Assembly: GCF_000716715.1 (NCBI RefSeq)
Contig: NZ_JNYJ01000013.1
Span: forward strand, 186,001 to 250,000
Direction: 5' to 3'
Source: Dactylosporangium aurantiacum
GTDB lineage: Bacteria > Actinomycetota > Actinomycetes > Mycobacteriales > Micromonosporaceae
DNA: 64,000 nt
The notes under the pieces are model-generated. The model was not told the DNA's origin. It saw only the letters and a list, made by a program, of their open reading frames with translations, and ran no database searches. Positions 7,485 to 17,139 of this stretch are shown piece after piece. A program made the translations under genes and the position numbers. Numbering within the stretch: position 1 is the first letter of the stretch; each line of letters starts with the position of its first letter.

Positions 7485-10148
7485 ACTACGGTGACCCGAC
7501 CAACTCCCCCTCGGGCCGGGCGCAGGTTCCTGGATCCTTTCCGGGGCCAGACGGCGATGACCCCTTCGGTGGTCCCCCGCTACCACCACCGCCTCCGCTG
7601 CCGCCCCCGCCGCCCAGCGCCAGCGCCGGTGCGGCAGGTCGCGCGACGGTCGGCCGGGCGAGCGTAGGACGTCCCGGCGGCGACGAGCCGCGCACCGGCC
7701 GTGCCTCCGTGCCCGTGCCGGGTGCGTCCGGCTCCGCGTCGGTGCCGTCCGCGTCCGGTGCCGCGTCCGTGTCCGGCTCCGCGTCGGTGCCCGGCGGCGC
7801 GTCCGCCGGCCGGGCCACGGTCGGCCGGGCCACGGTCGGCCGCGCCTCTGTCTCGATGTTGTCCGGTGCCGAAGGTCTCGACGGCCCCGGTGGCCCGGGT
7901 GGTCCCGGCGGCCCCGACGGTCCCGGTGGCGGCTCAGGCTCCGGCAAGGGCAAGGGCGGCAGCAGCGCCAAGGCCAAGCGCCGGCGTCGCCGCAACATCA
8001 TCATCGCCTCGATCGCGGCGTTCATCATGCTCGCCGGCATCGGCATGGTCAGCGGCACGTACTACTTCGACCAGGTCGCCCTGCCGGAGAACCTGGCCAT
8101 GGAGCAGTCGACCACGATCTACTACGCCGACGGCGTCACCCCCATGGGGCGCATCGGCGACAAGAACCGCACGGTCATCCCGTTCGACCAGATCCCCATG
8201 GACGTGCAGCACGCCGTCGTCGCCGCCGAGGACAACACGTTCTACACGAACGACGGCGTCGACTACAAAGGTGTCGTCCGGGCGGCGTGGAACAACGTCA
8301 CGGGCGGTGAGCGGCAGGGCGCCTCGACGATCAGCCAGCAGTACGCGCGCAAGTGGGCCGAGCTGGAGGGCGTCACCTACGGCCGGAAGGTCCGCGAGGC
8401 CGTCATCGCGCGAGGGCATGGTGCTCGCCGGCATCATCAAGAGCCCCGACAGCGCCGGCGGCAAGGGCAGCCCGTTCGACCCCAACATCGACAAGCAGCA
8501 GGCCACGGACCGCTTCAACTACATCAAGAACCAGATGATCAAGCTGGGCTTCGTGAAGTCCGAAGAGGCCGAGACGAAGATGGCCTACCCGGCGAAGGTC
8601 ATCACGCCGGCCGAGGCCCGGGCCAACGCGATCAAGACGCAGGGCAGCATGGACAAGCCCGAGGGCCTGATCGTGCACCACGTCCTCGACGAGGTCGCCG
8701 CGCTGACCGACCCGAAGACCGGCGCGCTGCTGTACGAGGGCGTCGACGCCGACGGCAGCAAGAACTTCGACAAGATCGCCAATGGCGGTCTGAAGATCGT
8801 CACCACGGTCGACGCGAAGCTCCAGCAGGCCGCGGTCCAGGAGGCCAGCCGCAACCCCGACTCGCGGATCAACAAGTATCCGGGCAACCTGCAGGCCGCC
8901 CTCGTGGCGGTCGAGCCGGGCACCGGCGCGGTCAAGGCCTATTACGGCGGCGACAGCGGCAACGGCGGCGACTTCGCCGGCTACTACAACGACCCGGTGC
9001 TCAGCGACGGCCAGGACAGTTGCTGCGGCGGCCACCCGCCGGGCTCGACGTTCAAGGTCTACACGCTGGCGACGGGTCTCATGGCCGGGTACCGGATCGA
9101 CTCCTACTGGAACGGTGACTCGCCGCAGCAGTTCCCGGCCAGTGGGCGAACGGCGAAGAACCCGGTCAAGAACGCCGGTGAGGGCGCGGTCTCGTCGCCG
9201 AAGTGCAAGTCGGGCGACGGCAAGTGGTGCACCTTGGAAGAGGTCACCGTCATGTCGCTCAACGTGCCGTTCTTCGCGCTCGCCGAGAAGGTCGGCCCGG
9301 CCAAGGTGATCGACACCGCCCGCGCCGCCGGCATCACCGACATGTGGGCCAACGTCGACAACAAGAGCAAGAAGATCGACCTCGTGGCCAACAAGGGCTC
9401 CGACGTGTTCCCGAAGTACTTCAACACCGAGGTCGCCTTCGGTCAGTACCCGGTGACGGTCCTCGAGCACGCCGGCGGCATCGCCACGTTCGCCGCCCGC
9501 GGCGTCGCGGCCAAGACGCACTTCCTGAAGGAGATCTGGGAAGGCGGCCGGAAGACCTATGGCGAGGTGATCAACCCGAAGCGCATCCCGGGCTTCACCG
9601 ACCAGATGGCCGATGACCTCAACACCGTCCTGCAGGGCGTGCCGAAGCACTACGGGTTGAAGCTCAAGGACGGCCGCCAGATCGCCGGCAAGACCGGCAC
9701 CTGGCAGCTCGGTCAGACCACCTCCAACGCGCACGCGTGGTTCGTCGGCTACACCGCCTACGACCCGGGCAAGAAGTCGCCGGGCCTGGCGACCGCGGTG
9801 TGGGTCGGCAACAAGGCCGAGGAGCAGAAGATCGTCGACAGCAACGGCAAGGGTGTCATCGGCGGTAACCTGCCCGGCCCGATCTGGCAGGACTTCATGG
9901 ACAAGGCCGAAGCCATCATGAAGCAGCCGAAGATCAACTTCCCGGGGCCGAAGAACGTCGGCAACCTCGAGGTCGGCACCGGTGTCTCGCCGCAGCCGAG
10001 CCTCCCGGCCGACCCGAACATCCCCAGCGGCGGCCCCGGCAACCCGGGTGGCGGCGGCCCCGGCGGCAACGGCAACAGCCAGAGCCCCGGTCCCGGCGGC
10101 GGTGGCGGCGGCATCATCCCGACCATCTCGCCGACACGAAGGCGCTGA
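7481..10148 (+). pseudogene. Bifunctional penicillin-binding protein (PonA type), broken by internal deletion and frameshift
   Basis: The reading frame starting at ATG 7481 encodes a Pro/Gly/Ala/Ser-rich cytoplasmic tail, a basic stretch (KRRRRRN), one membrane anchor (about nt 8000-8060) and the front of a GT51 transglycosylase (EDNTFYTNDGVDYKG with the catalytic Glu, then GASTISQQ). At about 8410 it breaks: KVREAVIA leads straight into EGMVLAGIIKSP in another frame. The 55-60 residues that normally lie between (the KLE..YSKDEILEMYLN..YFG region, GT51 motifs 3-5) are missing. The second frame to 10148 carries an intact transpeptidase domain: STFK (about nt 9046), SLN (about 9256) and KTGTW (about 9690), then a Gly/Pro-rich tail. 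Either the gene is truly inactivated or the assembly lost about 170 bp. Position matches ponA1 (Rv0050). Confidence 0.85.
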
Positions 10149-10229
10149 TCGGGGTAGGCCGAAGATGTGCGGCCACGGTAACGGCGGTATGTTCGCCGGG
10201 ACCGTGGCCGCTGTCGTTGGGGGTTTGCG

Positions 10230-11423
10230 TTGGAAGCGGGCAGGCTGAAGGCCGTCCGGTGGGGGCTGCTCGCGCTGTTCGTGGCGCTGGTTGCCTACGC
10301 GCACTGGTGGTATGGCATCCGGCACCACTTCTACGACCTCAAGATCTACCGGCAGGCCATCGACTGGTGGCTCGACGGGCACGACCTCTACACGTTCACC
10401 AAGCCGGACGACACGCAGGGCGCGCTCGGCTTCACGTACCCGCCGTTCGGCGCGATGGTGCTGGTCCCGTTCGCGCTGCTGGCCAAGAACGCGGCCGTGA
10501 CCGTCTACGCCGTCATCGCCATCGCCGGGCTGCTCGTCACCACCTACTGGCTGGTCGCCCCGGTGGCGCGCCGGCACGGCTGGTCGCTGCCGTTCGTGCT
10601 GATCCTGTCGACCGTCGTGTTCAGCACCCTCGAGCCCGTCCGTGAAACGTTCAGCTTCGGCCAGATCAACGTGCTGCTGATCGTGCTGATCCTGGCGGAT
10701 CTGCTGATCCTCCTGCCGCGGGGGAGCCGGTGGGCCGGCGTGCTGATCGGCCTGGCCGCCGCCATCAAGCTGACCCCGGCGATCTTCATCGTGTATCTGC
10801 TGGTCAGCCGCCGGTACCGGGCGGGCATCACGGCAATCGTGAGCGCCGCCGCCGCGACCCTGCTCGCCGCCGCCGTCGCACCCCGGGCCTCGTGGGACTT
10901 CTGGAGCGACACGCTGTGGAAGGGCGACGGGATCGGCAACAAGGCCTACATCCCCAACCAGTCGCTGCGCGGCCTGCTCGCCCGCTACGACGCCCCCGGC
11001 TGGCTGTGGGTGCTGCTCGTGCTGGCCGTCGTCGCCGCCGGGCTGTGGCGGGCCCGCCGGGCCGCGCTCGCCGGCGACGAGCTCGTCGGGCTCACGATCG
11101 CCGGCTTCGTCGGCTGCCTGGCCAGCCCGATCAGCTGGATCCACCATTTCTACTGGTTCGTCCCCGCGATCGTCGTCCTCGTCGACGTGGGCCGGCGATG
11201 GCTCGCCGCATTGATCGCTGTCACCGTCGGCGTGGGCATGGTGTCGCTGTACGACCAGGGCCTGCCCGTCGACCCGTGGGGCGAGGGCATCCTCGGCTTC
11301 TTCATCGAGAACTGGTACACGCTGCTGGCCCTGGCGCTGCTGTTCGTGCTGCCGATCCGCCGGGTCGACGAGGAATCCAGGTCGGGTGGTGCACCCGCCG
11401 CGGAGGTGGCGACGGTACGGTGA
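10230..11423 (+). CDS. GT87-family polyprenol-phosphate mannosyltransferase-like membrane protein
   Basis: A 397-residue polytopic membrane protein with about 10 hydrophobic segments. The first outer loop carries DLKIYRQA ... HDLYTF ... FTYPPFGAM, the signature of GT87 (DUF2029) enzymes such as PimE-type mannosyltransferases, with the catalytic-type Asp of the loop. A later SWIHHFYWF motif is also typical. It would transfer mannose from polyprenyl-phosphate-mannose to an envelope acceptor; the acceptor is not known. The TTG start at 10230 is uncertain; there is a G-rich stretch before it. The next GT gene begins 4 nt after its stop. Confidence 0.8.
   Translation: MEAGRLKAVRWGLLALFVALVAYAHWWYGIRHHFYDLKIYRQAIDWWLDGHDLYTFTKPDDTQGALGFTYPPFGAMVLVPFALLAKNAAVTVYAVIAIAGLLVTTYWLVAPVARRHGWSLPFVLILSTVVFSTLEPVRETFSFGQINVLLIVLILADLLILLPRGSRWAGVLIGLAAAIKLTPAIFIVYLLVSRRYRAGITAIVSAAAATLLAAAVAPRASWDFWSDTLWKGDGIGNKAYIPNQSLRGLLARYDAPGWLWVLLVLAVVAAGLWRARRAALAGDELVGLTIAGFVGCLASPISWIHHFYWFVPAIVVLVDVGRRWLAALIAVTVGVGMVSLYDQGLPVDPWGEGILGFFIENWYTLLALALLFVLPIRRVDEESRSGGAPAAEVATVR
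11416..11421 (+). promoter_or_regulatory. -10 box TACGGT inside the end of the preceding gene
   Basis: TACGGT ends 6 nt before the ATG at 11428 and lies within the last codons of the upstream gene. It could give the second GT-like gene its own leaderless transcript. Confidence 0.45.
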
Positions 11424-11427
11424 TGCG

Positions 11428-12879
11428 ATGCCGCCGACTGTGCGACCCGAGCACCGCCTGAGTGACGAGCCCGCCAACTCCGACCGCTTCGTCGGTGGCC
11501 TCTCCGAGTCGATCGGTGGGCCCCTGGGCAGTCACGCCGTGCGGACATCGAGCCGTTTCTGGACCCCCTCGAGAGTGGTCCTGCTGCTGATCTGCGCCAT
11601 GCTCAGCTTCTCCTGGATGCAGAAGTCCCCCTGTCGCGACGGCGCCTGGGCGGACATGAAGCAGTACAAGTACTTCTGCTACACCGACGTGCTGGCTCTG
11701 TACTACGCCGAAGGGCTGAACGAGGGCCAGGTCCCCTACGCCGACCACCAGGTCGAGTACCCGGTCCTGACCGGCGCGTTCATGGGCGTGCTCGGCCTGC
11801 CCGTGCACTCCCTCGGCCAGCAGCAGGCGATCGACAACCCGGGCCAGACGTTCTACGACCTCAACGCGGTCGTGCTCAGCGCGTTCGGCATCGCCGCGGT
11901 CGCCGCAACGCTCGCCGTGCGCCGGCGAAGGCCCTGGGACGCGGCGATGTTCGCCGCGGCACCCGCGCTCTTCGTCTCCGCGACCGTCAACTGGGACCTC
12001 TTCTGCGTCGGTCTCGCCTCCATCGCGATCGTGTTCTGGGCGCGCCGAAGACCGCTGCTCGCCGGTCTCTTCCTCGGCCTGGCCACGGCCGCGAAGTTCT
12101 ACCCGGTGCTGATCCTCGGCGCGCTGCTGGTGCTGTGCCTGCGCACTGGCAAGTGGAAGGAGGCCCTAGCCACGTTCGGCGTCGGCGCCGGCACCTGGCT
12201 GGCGGTCAACGTGCCGGTGGCCGTCCTCTACTGGGACTCGTGGGCCAAGTTCTGGGACTTCAACTCCCAGCGCGGCATCGACTGGGGCACGCTGTGGTAC
12301 ATCGGGGCGCACTTCCCGCGCGGCTCCGGGCAGTACGGGTTCCCGTTCTTCCAGAACCTCGACACCGACCCGACGCACAGCACCCTGAACATGCTGTACC
12401 TCAGCCTCTTCCTGGTCTGCTGCGTCGGCATCCTGGTCATCGGCCTCACCGCGCCGACCCCACCGCGCCTGGCCCAGCTGGCGTTCCTGATCGTGGCCGC
12501 CTTCCTGATCACCGGCAAGGTGTGGTCGCAGCAGTACGTGCTGTGGCTGATCCCCCTCGCCGTGCTCGCCCGTCCCCGCTGGGGTGCGTTCCTCGCCTGG
12601 CAGGCGGCCGAGGTGCTCTACTTCGTGTCGTTCTACGGTGAGCTCATGGGCGCCTCGGGCCGGCAGGTGTTCCCCGAGGGCGTGTTCGTGCTCGCCTCGA
12701 TCCTGCGACTGGTCACGCTCGCGGTGCTGGTCGGCTACGTGATCCGCGACATCCGGCACCCTGAGCTGGACGTCGTCCGCGACACGTACGAAGGCGAGGA
12801 CCCCGACGGCGGCGTCTTCAACCGCGACGAGGTCGAGCCGGCACCGCTCGACCCGCCACCGCTGGTCAAGACGCTGTAG
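11428..12879 (+). CDS. GT87/GT-C-like conserved membrane protein (Rv0051-like)
   Basis: A 483-residue integral membrane protein. After a hydrophilic N-terminus (1-50) and one helix, the first external loop holds CRDGAWADMKQYKYFCYTD, GLNEGQVPYAD and VEYPVLTGAFMG, the pattern I associate with Rv0051-type proteins. Later helices contain AAKFYPVL and FLITGKVWSQQYVLWLIPL, which resemble GT87 motifs. The C-terminus is a charged cytoplasmic tail. Location between the PBP and rpsF equals that of Rv0051. The sugar and acceptor are unknown. The start follows the upstream stop by 4 nt. Confidence 0.8.
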   Translation: MPPTVRPEHRLSDEPANSDRFVGGLSESIGGPLGSHAVRTSSRFWTPSRVVLLLICAMLSFSWMQKSPCRDGAWADMKQYKYFCYTDVLALYYAEGLNEGQVPYADHQVEYPVLTGAFMGVLGLPVHSLGQQQAIDNPGQTFYDLNAVVLSAFGIAAVAATLAVRRRRPWDAAMFAAAPALFVSATVNWDLFCVGLASIAIVFWARRRPLLAGLFLGLATAAKFYPVLILGALLVLCLRTGKWKEALATFGVGAGTWLAVNVPVAVLYWDSWAKFWDFNSQRGIDWGTLWYIGAHFPRGSGQYGFPFFQNLDTDPTHSTLNMLYLSLFLVCCVGILVIGLTAPTPPRLAQLAFLIVAAFLITGKVWSQQYVLWLIPLAVLARPRWGAFLAWQAAEVLYFVSFYGELMGASGRQVFPEGVFVLASILRLVTLAVLVGYVIRDIRHPELDVVRDTYEGEDPDGGVFNRDEVEPAPLDPPPLVKTL

Positions 12880-12890
12880 CGCGCTACGAC

Positions 12891-12922
12891 GAAGGGCCGG
12901 CGAGCAAGCTCGCCGGCCCTTC
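12891..12922. terminator. Bidirectional hairpin terminator
   Basis: GAAGGGCCGGCGAGC pairs with its perfect complement over 15 bp with a 2-nt loop; a short T run (CTTTT) follows on the plus strand. It separates two converging transcription units. Confidence 0.85.
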
Positions 12923-12955
12923 ACGCTTTTCTCGTTCGCTCGCTTCGGCCTTTGG

Positions 12956-15184
12956 TCAGCTGTCTTCGACCTTGTAGAGAACGACGTCGCCCTGCTCCGT
13001 GCGGGTCAGGCCGAGCCCGTCGATGGGCGCGTCGATCGCCCGCTCGTACGCGCTGCCGAGCGCCTGGCTGCGCACCACCACGACGGTGCGGATGCCACGC
13101 TCGCGCAGCAGCGCCACGGTCGACACGTCGGGGAACTGCTCCATCGTCAGGCGCAGCTGCTGCTGGTCCATCGGCGTGAACCCGCTGCCCCCGTTGACGA
13201 TCTTCGGGAACCCGTCGGTGCTCCACAGCATGACGTTCATGTCGAACAGCTCGTGGCTCGGCAGCACCATCAGCGGCCCCTGCAGGGTGCTCATCGCGAC
13301 GGGTGTCGGCGGCACCACCGGGTGCGGCGTCTTGTGCGCCCCCTCGAACAGCACCAGCATCACCGGGATCAGCGTCGCCAGGCGGGGCAGGAACCCGGCC
13401 CGGTCGGTGCGGTCGGTCTGCGTCCGGTCGGCGAACAGCTCCACGGCCCGCTCCGCGAACGCGCTCACCGCTCCCGCCGCGAGCAGCGCCATGAACAGCG
13501 TCGTCCACACCACCAGGCGGCCCGAGGTGCGGATGCCGTCGAAGCCCGGCAGGGCCCGGTAGAGCGCCAGGTAGCCGAACTCGCCCTTGCCGGGGCCGTG
13601 CGTCCCCATCGCGAGCGCGACCGTGCCCAGGACCCCGACCAGCATCCAGATCCGGTGCTTGAGCCGCCACGCGGACACGAACAGTCCGGCGAAGGCGAGG
13701 CCGTACAGGAAGAAGCCGGGCAGCAGCGCCATCTCCGGCGCCCAGGTCAACGTGGCGCGGGCGTCGGCATACGCGTCGCCCCACAGCCACGACTCGGGCG
13801 GCGCGATGAAGAACCCCTTGAGCGGCGGAGAGAACAGCCCGACGAGCTCCTCGCTGCGTCGCGCATACGGGTGGTCCTTCAGCACCTGCAGGTAGGGATA
13901 CGCCATCAGCGCGCCGACCGCGGCGAAGATCGCGCCGCCGCCGAGATTGGCGAAGAACAGCTTCCATCCGAACGGGCGCGTGACCCCCCACACCCGCACG
14001 TGCCGGTAACCCCACGACACCGCCGTGGCCAGCACCGCCAGCAGCAGCGCATACACGAACGGGATGCCGATGCCGAAGCCGAGACTGATCTGCCACGCCG
14101 CGACCAGCCAGCCGGCGAGCACCCAGCCCCACCGCCGCCGGTCGGGCCGGTAGCCGTCACGCAGCGAGAAGCCGTGCCCGCGGGCGAGCATCGCCAGCGC
14201 GAGCGCGATCCCGCCGATCGACAGCACGTGCAGGTGCCCCGCCTGGCCGAGCCGCCACGGCGAGTAGGCGAACGCGGCACCGGCCACGACCGCCCCCGTC
14301 GGCCGGGCGCCGAGCTGCCGGGCCAGCACATACGCCCCGAAGAACGCGAGCGCGAAGATCAGGACGTACATGATGTTGTACCGCACGAGCGCCGCCACCG
14401 GCCCGCTGCCGAGCATGCCGGCGGGCGCGTAACCGAGCAGCGTGTCCGAGAACGCGTAGCTGTACTTGTCGGGGAAGAACGCGTTGGCATTCCACAGCTG
14501 TGACGGGTTGGTCGTGAGGATGTGCCCGCCCCACGACATCTGCCACGCCTGCAGCGTCGGGTCCGCGGTGTCCTGCGGGATCGTGGTCGCCGGGTCCCGC
14601 AGGGTCGGCCAGGTCATGAGCGCGGCGAGCAGCACCGACCCGACCGCCGCCATCGTCCACTCGTGCCCGAGGAACTCCGCGACCGCGGTTCCGACGCGGG
14701 TCGCCACCCTGCGGGCCCGCCCGGGCGTCGGACCCGGCTCGGGCGCGAACGACCACAGCGGCTCGTCCTTGCCCTTGCCGGCCTTGACGAGGCTCACCCG
14801 CTGGGCGTCGCTCTTGGCGCCGTCCTGCTGCTCGGCGTCTTTCCCGGCCGCCGGGCCGCTCTCCGAGCCGGCCGTGACGTCGGCTTTCCCGTCGGCCTTC
14901 GGGTCAGCCTGTGCGTCGGCCTTTGCGTCGCCCTGTGTGTCGGCCTTTGCGTCGGCCTGCTGGTCGGTCTCCGCGTCGTCGGTGGCGTCGGCTTTCGCGT
15001 CTTTCACGGGTTTCGTGCTGCTTGCCCCGGTCTTCCCGCCGGCTGCTGCCGCACCCCGCGTGCTCTTGGCCGCGCGCTTGCCGCGGGCCGGCTCGCCGGC
15101 GGTGGCGGCCGGCTCCGGCTCCTCGGGCTGAGCGGCGGCTGGCTCCGCCTCCGGGCCCTGCTCGGTCTCGGACACGTTGCTCAC
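12956..15184 (-). CDS. Large multi-pass membrane protein with repetitive acidic/Lys tail, GT-C-like
   Basis: A 742-residue protein. Residues 1-145 are hydrophilic and low-complexity, with many repeats of ADxKAD/ADAK type. The rest has about 11-12 membrane segments, with external loops containing PTLRDPATTIPQDTADP, ANAFFPDKYSYAFSDTLLG and FAYSPWRLGQAGHLH. Such loops and the final soluble domain (DVVLYKVEDS end) resemble actinobacterial GT-C glycosyltransferase-like proteins, but no catalytic motif is certain. The GTG start overlaps the stop of the endonuclease IV gene (GTGA), so translation is coupled. Confidence 0.7.
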   Translation of the reverse strand: MSNVSETEQGPEAEPAAAQPEEPEPAATAGEPARGKRAAKSTRGAAAAGGKTGASSTKPVKDAKADATDDAETDQQADAKADTQGDAKADAQADPKADGKADVTAGSESGPAAGKDAEQQDGAKSDAQRVSLVKAGKGKDEPLWSFAPEPGPTPGRARRVATRVGTAVAEFLGHEWTMAAVGSVLLAALMTWPTLRDPATTIPQDTADPTLQAWQMSWGGHILTTNPSQLWNANAFFPDKYSYAFSDTLLGYAPAGMLGSGPVAALVRYNIMYVLIFALAFFGAYVLARQLGARPTGAVVAGAAFAYSPWRLGQAGHLHVLSIGGIALALAMLARGHGFSLRDGYRPDRRRWGWVLAGWLVAAWQISLGFGIGIPFVYALLLAVLATAVSWGYRHVRVWGVTRPFGWKLFFANLGGGAIFAAVGALMAYPYLQVLKDHPYARRSEELVGLFSPPLKGFFIAPPESWLWGDAYADARATLTWAPEMALLPGFFLYGLAFAGLFVSAWRLKHRIWMLVGVLGTVALAMGTHGPGKGEFGYLALYRALPGFDGIRTSGRLVVWTTLFMALLAAGAVSAFAERAVELFADRTQTDRTDRAGFLPRLATLIPVMLVLFEGAHKTPHPVVPPTPVAMSTLQGPLMVLPSHELFDMNVMLWSTDGFPKIVNGGSGFTPMDQQQLRLTMEQFPDVSTVALLRERGIRTVVVVRSQALGSAYERAIDAPIDGLGLTRTEQGDVVLYKVEDS
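14878..15003 (-). repeat. Intragenic low-complexity repeats (Ala-Asp-x-Lys)
   Basis: Irregular 12-15-bp repeats around GTCGGC(C/T)TT(T/C)GCGTC, about nine copies in mixed spacing, encode Lys/Gln-Ala-Asp units in the cytoplasmic tail of the membrane protein. Copy number is likely to vary between strains. Confidence 0.6.
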
Positions 15185-15954
15185 GCCAGCCGCTCCCGCA
15201 GGTAGGTGATGTCGGCGGTCTGCCCGTCGGCGCCGCCGGGCGTCTCGACCAGCGCCGGTGCGCCGGCGGCCCGGATCACCGCGACGATGAGCTCCGGGTC
15301 GATCTCGCCGGCGGTGAGGTTGTCGTGCCGGTCCCGGCCCGAGTCGAACCCGTCGCGGGAGTTATTCGCGTGGATGAGGTCGATCCGGCCGGTGATCGCC
15401 TTGACCCGCTCGACGATGTCGAGGAGGTCCTCGCCGCCGGCGTGGGCGTGGCAGGTGTCCAGGCAGAACCCGACCTCATACTCGCCGACCGCGTCCCACA
15501 GCCGGGCCAGCGCGTCGAAGCGCCGGGCGCAGGCATTGTCACCGCCGGCCGTGTTCTCGATCAGCACCGGCGTGGCGAAACCGCCCTCGTCGGCGGCGAA
15601 CTTGAAGGTCTTGCGCCAGTTGTCGAAGCCCGCCTCCAGCCCGTCGGCGCTCTCGACGTGGCCACCGTGCACGATCAGGCCCTTGGCGCCGACCTTGGCG
15701 GCCCCCGACGCGTGCCGGAACAGCAGCTTGCGGCTGGGGATGCGGATTCTGTTGTTGGACGACGCGACGTTGATCCGATATGGCGCGTGGATGTAGACGT
15801 CGACGTCGGAGGCGATGAGCGCCTCGGCATCGGGACGGTCTTTGGGATCGGCCCAGCCCTGCGGGTCGGTCAGGAAGAACTGGACCAGGTCAGCACCGCG
15901 CGCTGCTGCCTCGGCCAGTGGCTCAGCGGGGTCGACGTGAGCACCGATTCGCAT
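15181..15954 (-). CDS. nfo: Deoxyribonuclease IV (AP endonuclease family 2)
   Basis: A 257-residue TIM-barrel AP endonuclease. Metal-ligand motifs appear in order: YIHAPY, LIVHGGH, VLIENTAGG, FCLDTCHAHAGG, LIHANNSRDGFDSGRDRHDN with GEID, and LVETPGG. These match the three-zinc site of endonuclease IV. It cuts 5' to abasic sites in base excision repair. The ATG at 15954 follows a TAGGCT box by 7 nt. It is slightly shorter than E. coli Nfo (285 residues), as usual in actinobacteria. Confidence 0.93.
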   Translation of the reverse strand: MRIGAHVDPAEPLAEAAARGADLVQFFLTDPQGWADPKDRPDAEALIASDVDVYIHAPYRINVASSNNRIRIPSRKLLFRHASGAAKVGAKGLIVHGGHVESADGLEAGFDNWRKTFKFAADEGGFATPVLIENTAGGDNACARRFDALARLWDAVGEYEVGFCLDTCHAHAGGEDLLDIVERVKAITGRIDLIHANNSRDGFDSGRDRHDNLTAGEIDPELIVAVIRAAGAPALVETPGGADGQTADITYLRERLA

Positions 15955-15961
15955 GCCGCAG

Positions 15962-15967
15962 AGCCTA
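15962..15967 (-). promoter_or_regulatory. -10 box TAGGCT of nfo, leaderless type
   Basis: TAGGCT on the minus strand ends 7 nt before the ATG at 15954; no Shine-Dalgarno sequence is seen. Confidence 0.5.
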
Positions 15968-16142
15968 CGACGTGGGACCGACAGTTTGCGCTACCCGGGC
16001 CTGCGGGCTGCCACCAACACCGACCGAAGGGTCCGGAATGCCGGGCTTCCGTCACCGTCCAGTCGGCCGCGTCGTTACGCAATCGGGTCGCCGTGATCGC
16101 GCGGCCTCGATGGAACGACATTTGCTCAATCCTCAACCTTGG

Positions 16143-16970
16143 ATGGCTACCTTGTCTGGACACCGACCGGCACTCCGCGTGGCGGCTGCCGCCGCCGCGT
16201 TGTTCGCCGCGGCCCTGACCGTGGGCGCCAGCCCCGTGCACGCCGCACCGTCCACCCCGACCGTCGAGTTCAGCGGCGGGAGCGTGTTGAGCCTGCTGGT
16301 GTGCAAGTCGGAGCCCAGCACGGGCAGCGTCTCGGTGCCGGCCGAGTCGCGGGTCAACTTCGTCAACCGGCTCGGCCAGGGGGCGACCCTCAAGGTCGAC
16401 GGCAAGCCCGTCTCCTCGGTGCAGCCCAACCAGGCGGTGCCGGTCGTGTTCAAGAAGGGCCCGGTCAACGTCGCGATGACGTTCAACTGTGGCGTCGGCG
16501 TGGTCGAGCAGTTCAAGCCGGTCTCCGTCGGGGTCACCGCGCCGCCCCCCGCGCCCGCCGCCGGACAGGGTGCGGGCCAGCCCGGACAGGCCGGTCAGCC
16601 GGCGAGCACCACGGGGCCGGCAGGCGCCGCCGCAGCTGCCGCGAACCAGGCCATGAACTCGAACGGGCGCTCGACCCGCAAGCCGTCGACGACCACGTCG
16701 GCCACCACCGGCGAGGCCGACGACGCCGGCACCGAGCCGGTCGACCCGGCGCTGCTCGGCCCGGACGCCACCGCGTCGCCGGCCGCGAACCCGAGTGCTT
16801 CGGCCGACGAGCGGGTATATGTCGAGGAGCCCGTCGCCGCGAGCGGCCCGGCCACCAACGCCCCGACGGGGCTGCTGGCGCTGGTCGCGACGGTCTGTGT
16901 GGTGGGTGTGGGAATCGCCGCAATTCGGGCTATTATTGCGCAGCGGTCATCCCGCGCTAGCTACGCGTAA
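16143..16970 (+). CDS. Secreted / membrane-anchored protein of unknown function
   Basis: About 275 residues. A signal peptide (RVAAAAAALFAAALTVGA, cleavage near SPVHAA) is followed by a domain of about 100 residues with two cysteines (LLVCKS, FNCGVG), a long Ala/Gly/Pro/Thr-rich stalk, and a C-terminal membrane helix (GLLALVATVCVVGVGIAAI) with a short basic end. This looks like a surface protein held by its C-terminus; there is no LPxTG motif. The start is uncertain: ATG codons at 16038 and 16110 are in frame, the first with a GAAGGG stretch upstream. Confidence 0.65.
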   Translation: MATLSGHRPALRVAAAAAALFAAALTVGASPVHAAPSTPTVEFSGGSVLSLLVCKSEPSTGSVSVPAESRVNFVNRLGQGATLKVDGKPVSSVQPNQAVPVVFKKGPVNVAMTFNCGVGVVEQFKPVSVGVTAPPPAPAAGQGAGQPGQAGQPASTTGPAGAAAAAANQAMNSNGRSTRKPSTTTSATTGEADDAGTEPVDPALLGPDATASPAANPSASADERVYVEEPVAASGPATNAPTGLLALVATVCVVGVGIAAIRAIIAQRSSRASYA

Positions 16971-16987
16971 GGTACAATTAGGTAGCT

Positions 16988-17070
16988 CCGCGGGGCGCCG
17001 TCATCCAACGCACCGGTGTGGTCGTTCCTCCCCAGGTCCCACCCAGAGAAGCGGATGACGCGCCCCGCGG
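16988..17070 (+). terminator. Long-range hairpin upstream of the rpsF promoter region
   Basis: CCGCGGGGCG-C-CGTCATCC (16988-17006) pairs with GGATGACGCGCCCCGCGG (17053-17070): 18 bp with one bulged base and a 46-nt loop, then TCTTT. It may end transcription of the secreted-protein gene or act as an attenuator for the rpsF operon. Confidence 0.45.
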
Positions 17071-17139
17071 TCTTTGCGTGTACACGTAGCGTGTACTCTT
17101 GCTCGGTCGACCGTCCATCGGGCGGTCGACGACGCACGA

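Noticed and set aside
8403..11477. Long minus-strand open frame of 1024 codons
   Set aside because: It is antisense to the PBP and GT genes, has a His/Asp/Arg-rich translation with no domains, and arises from GC-biased third positions.
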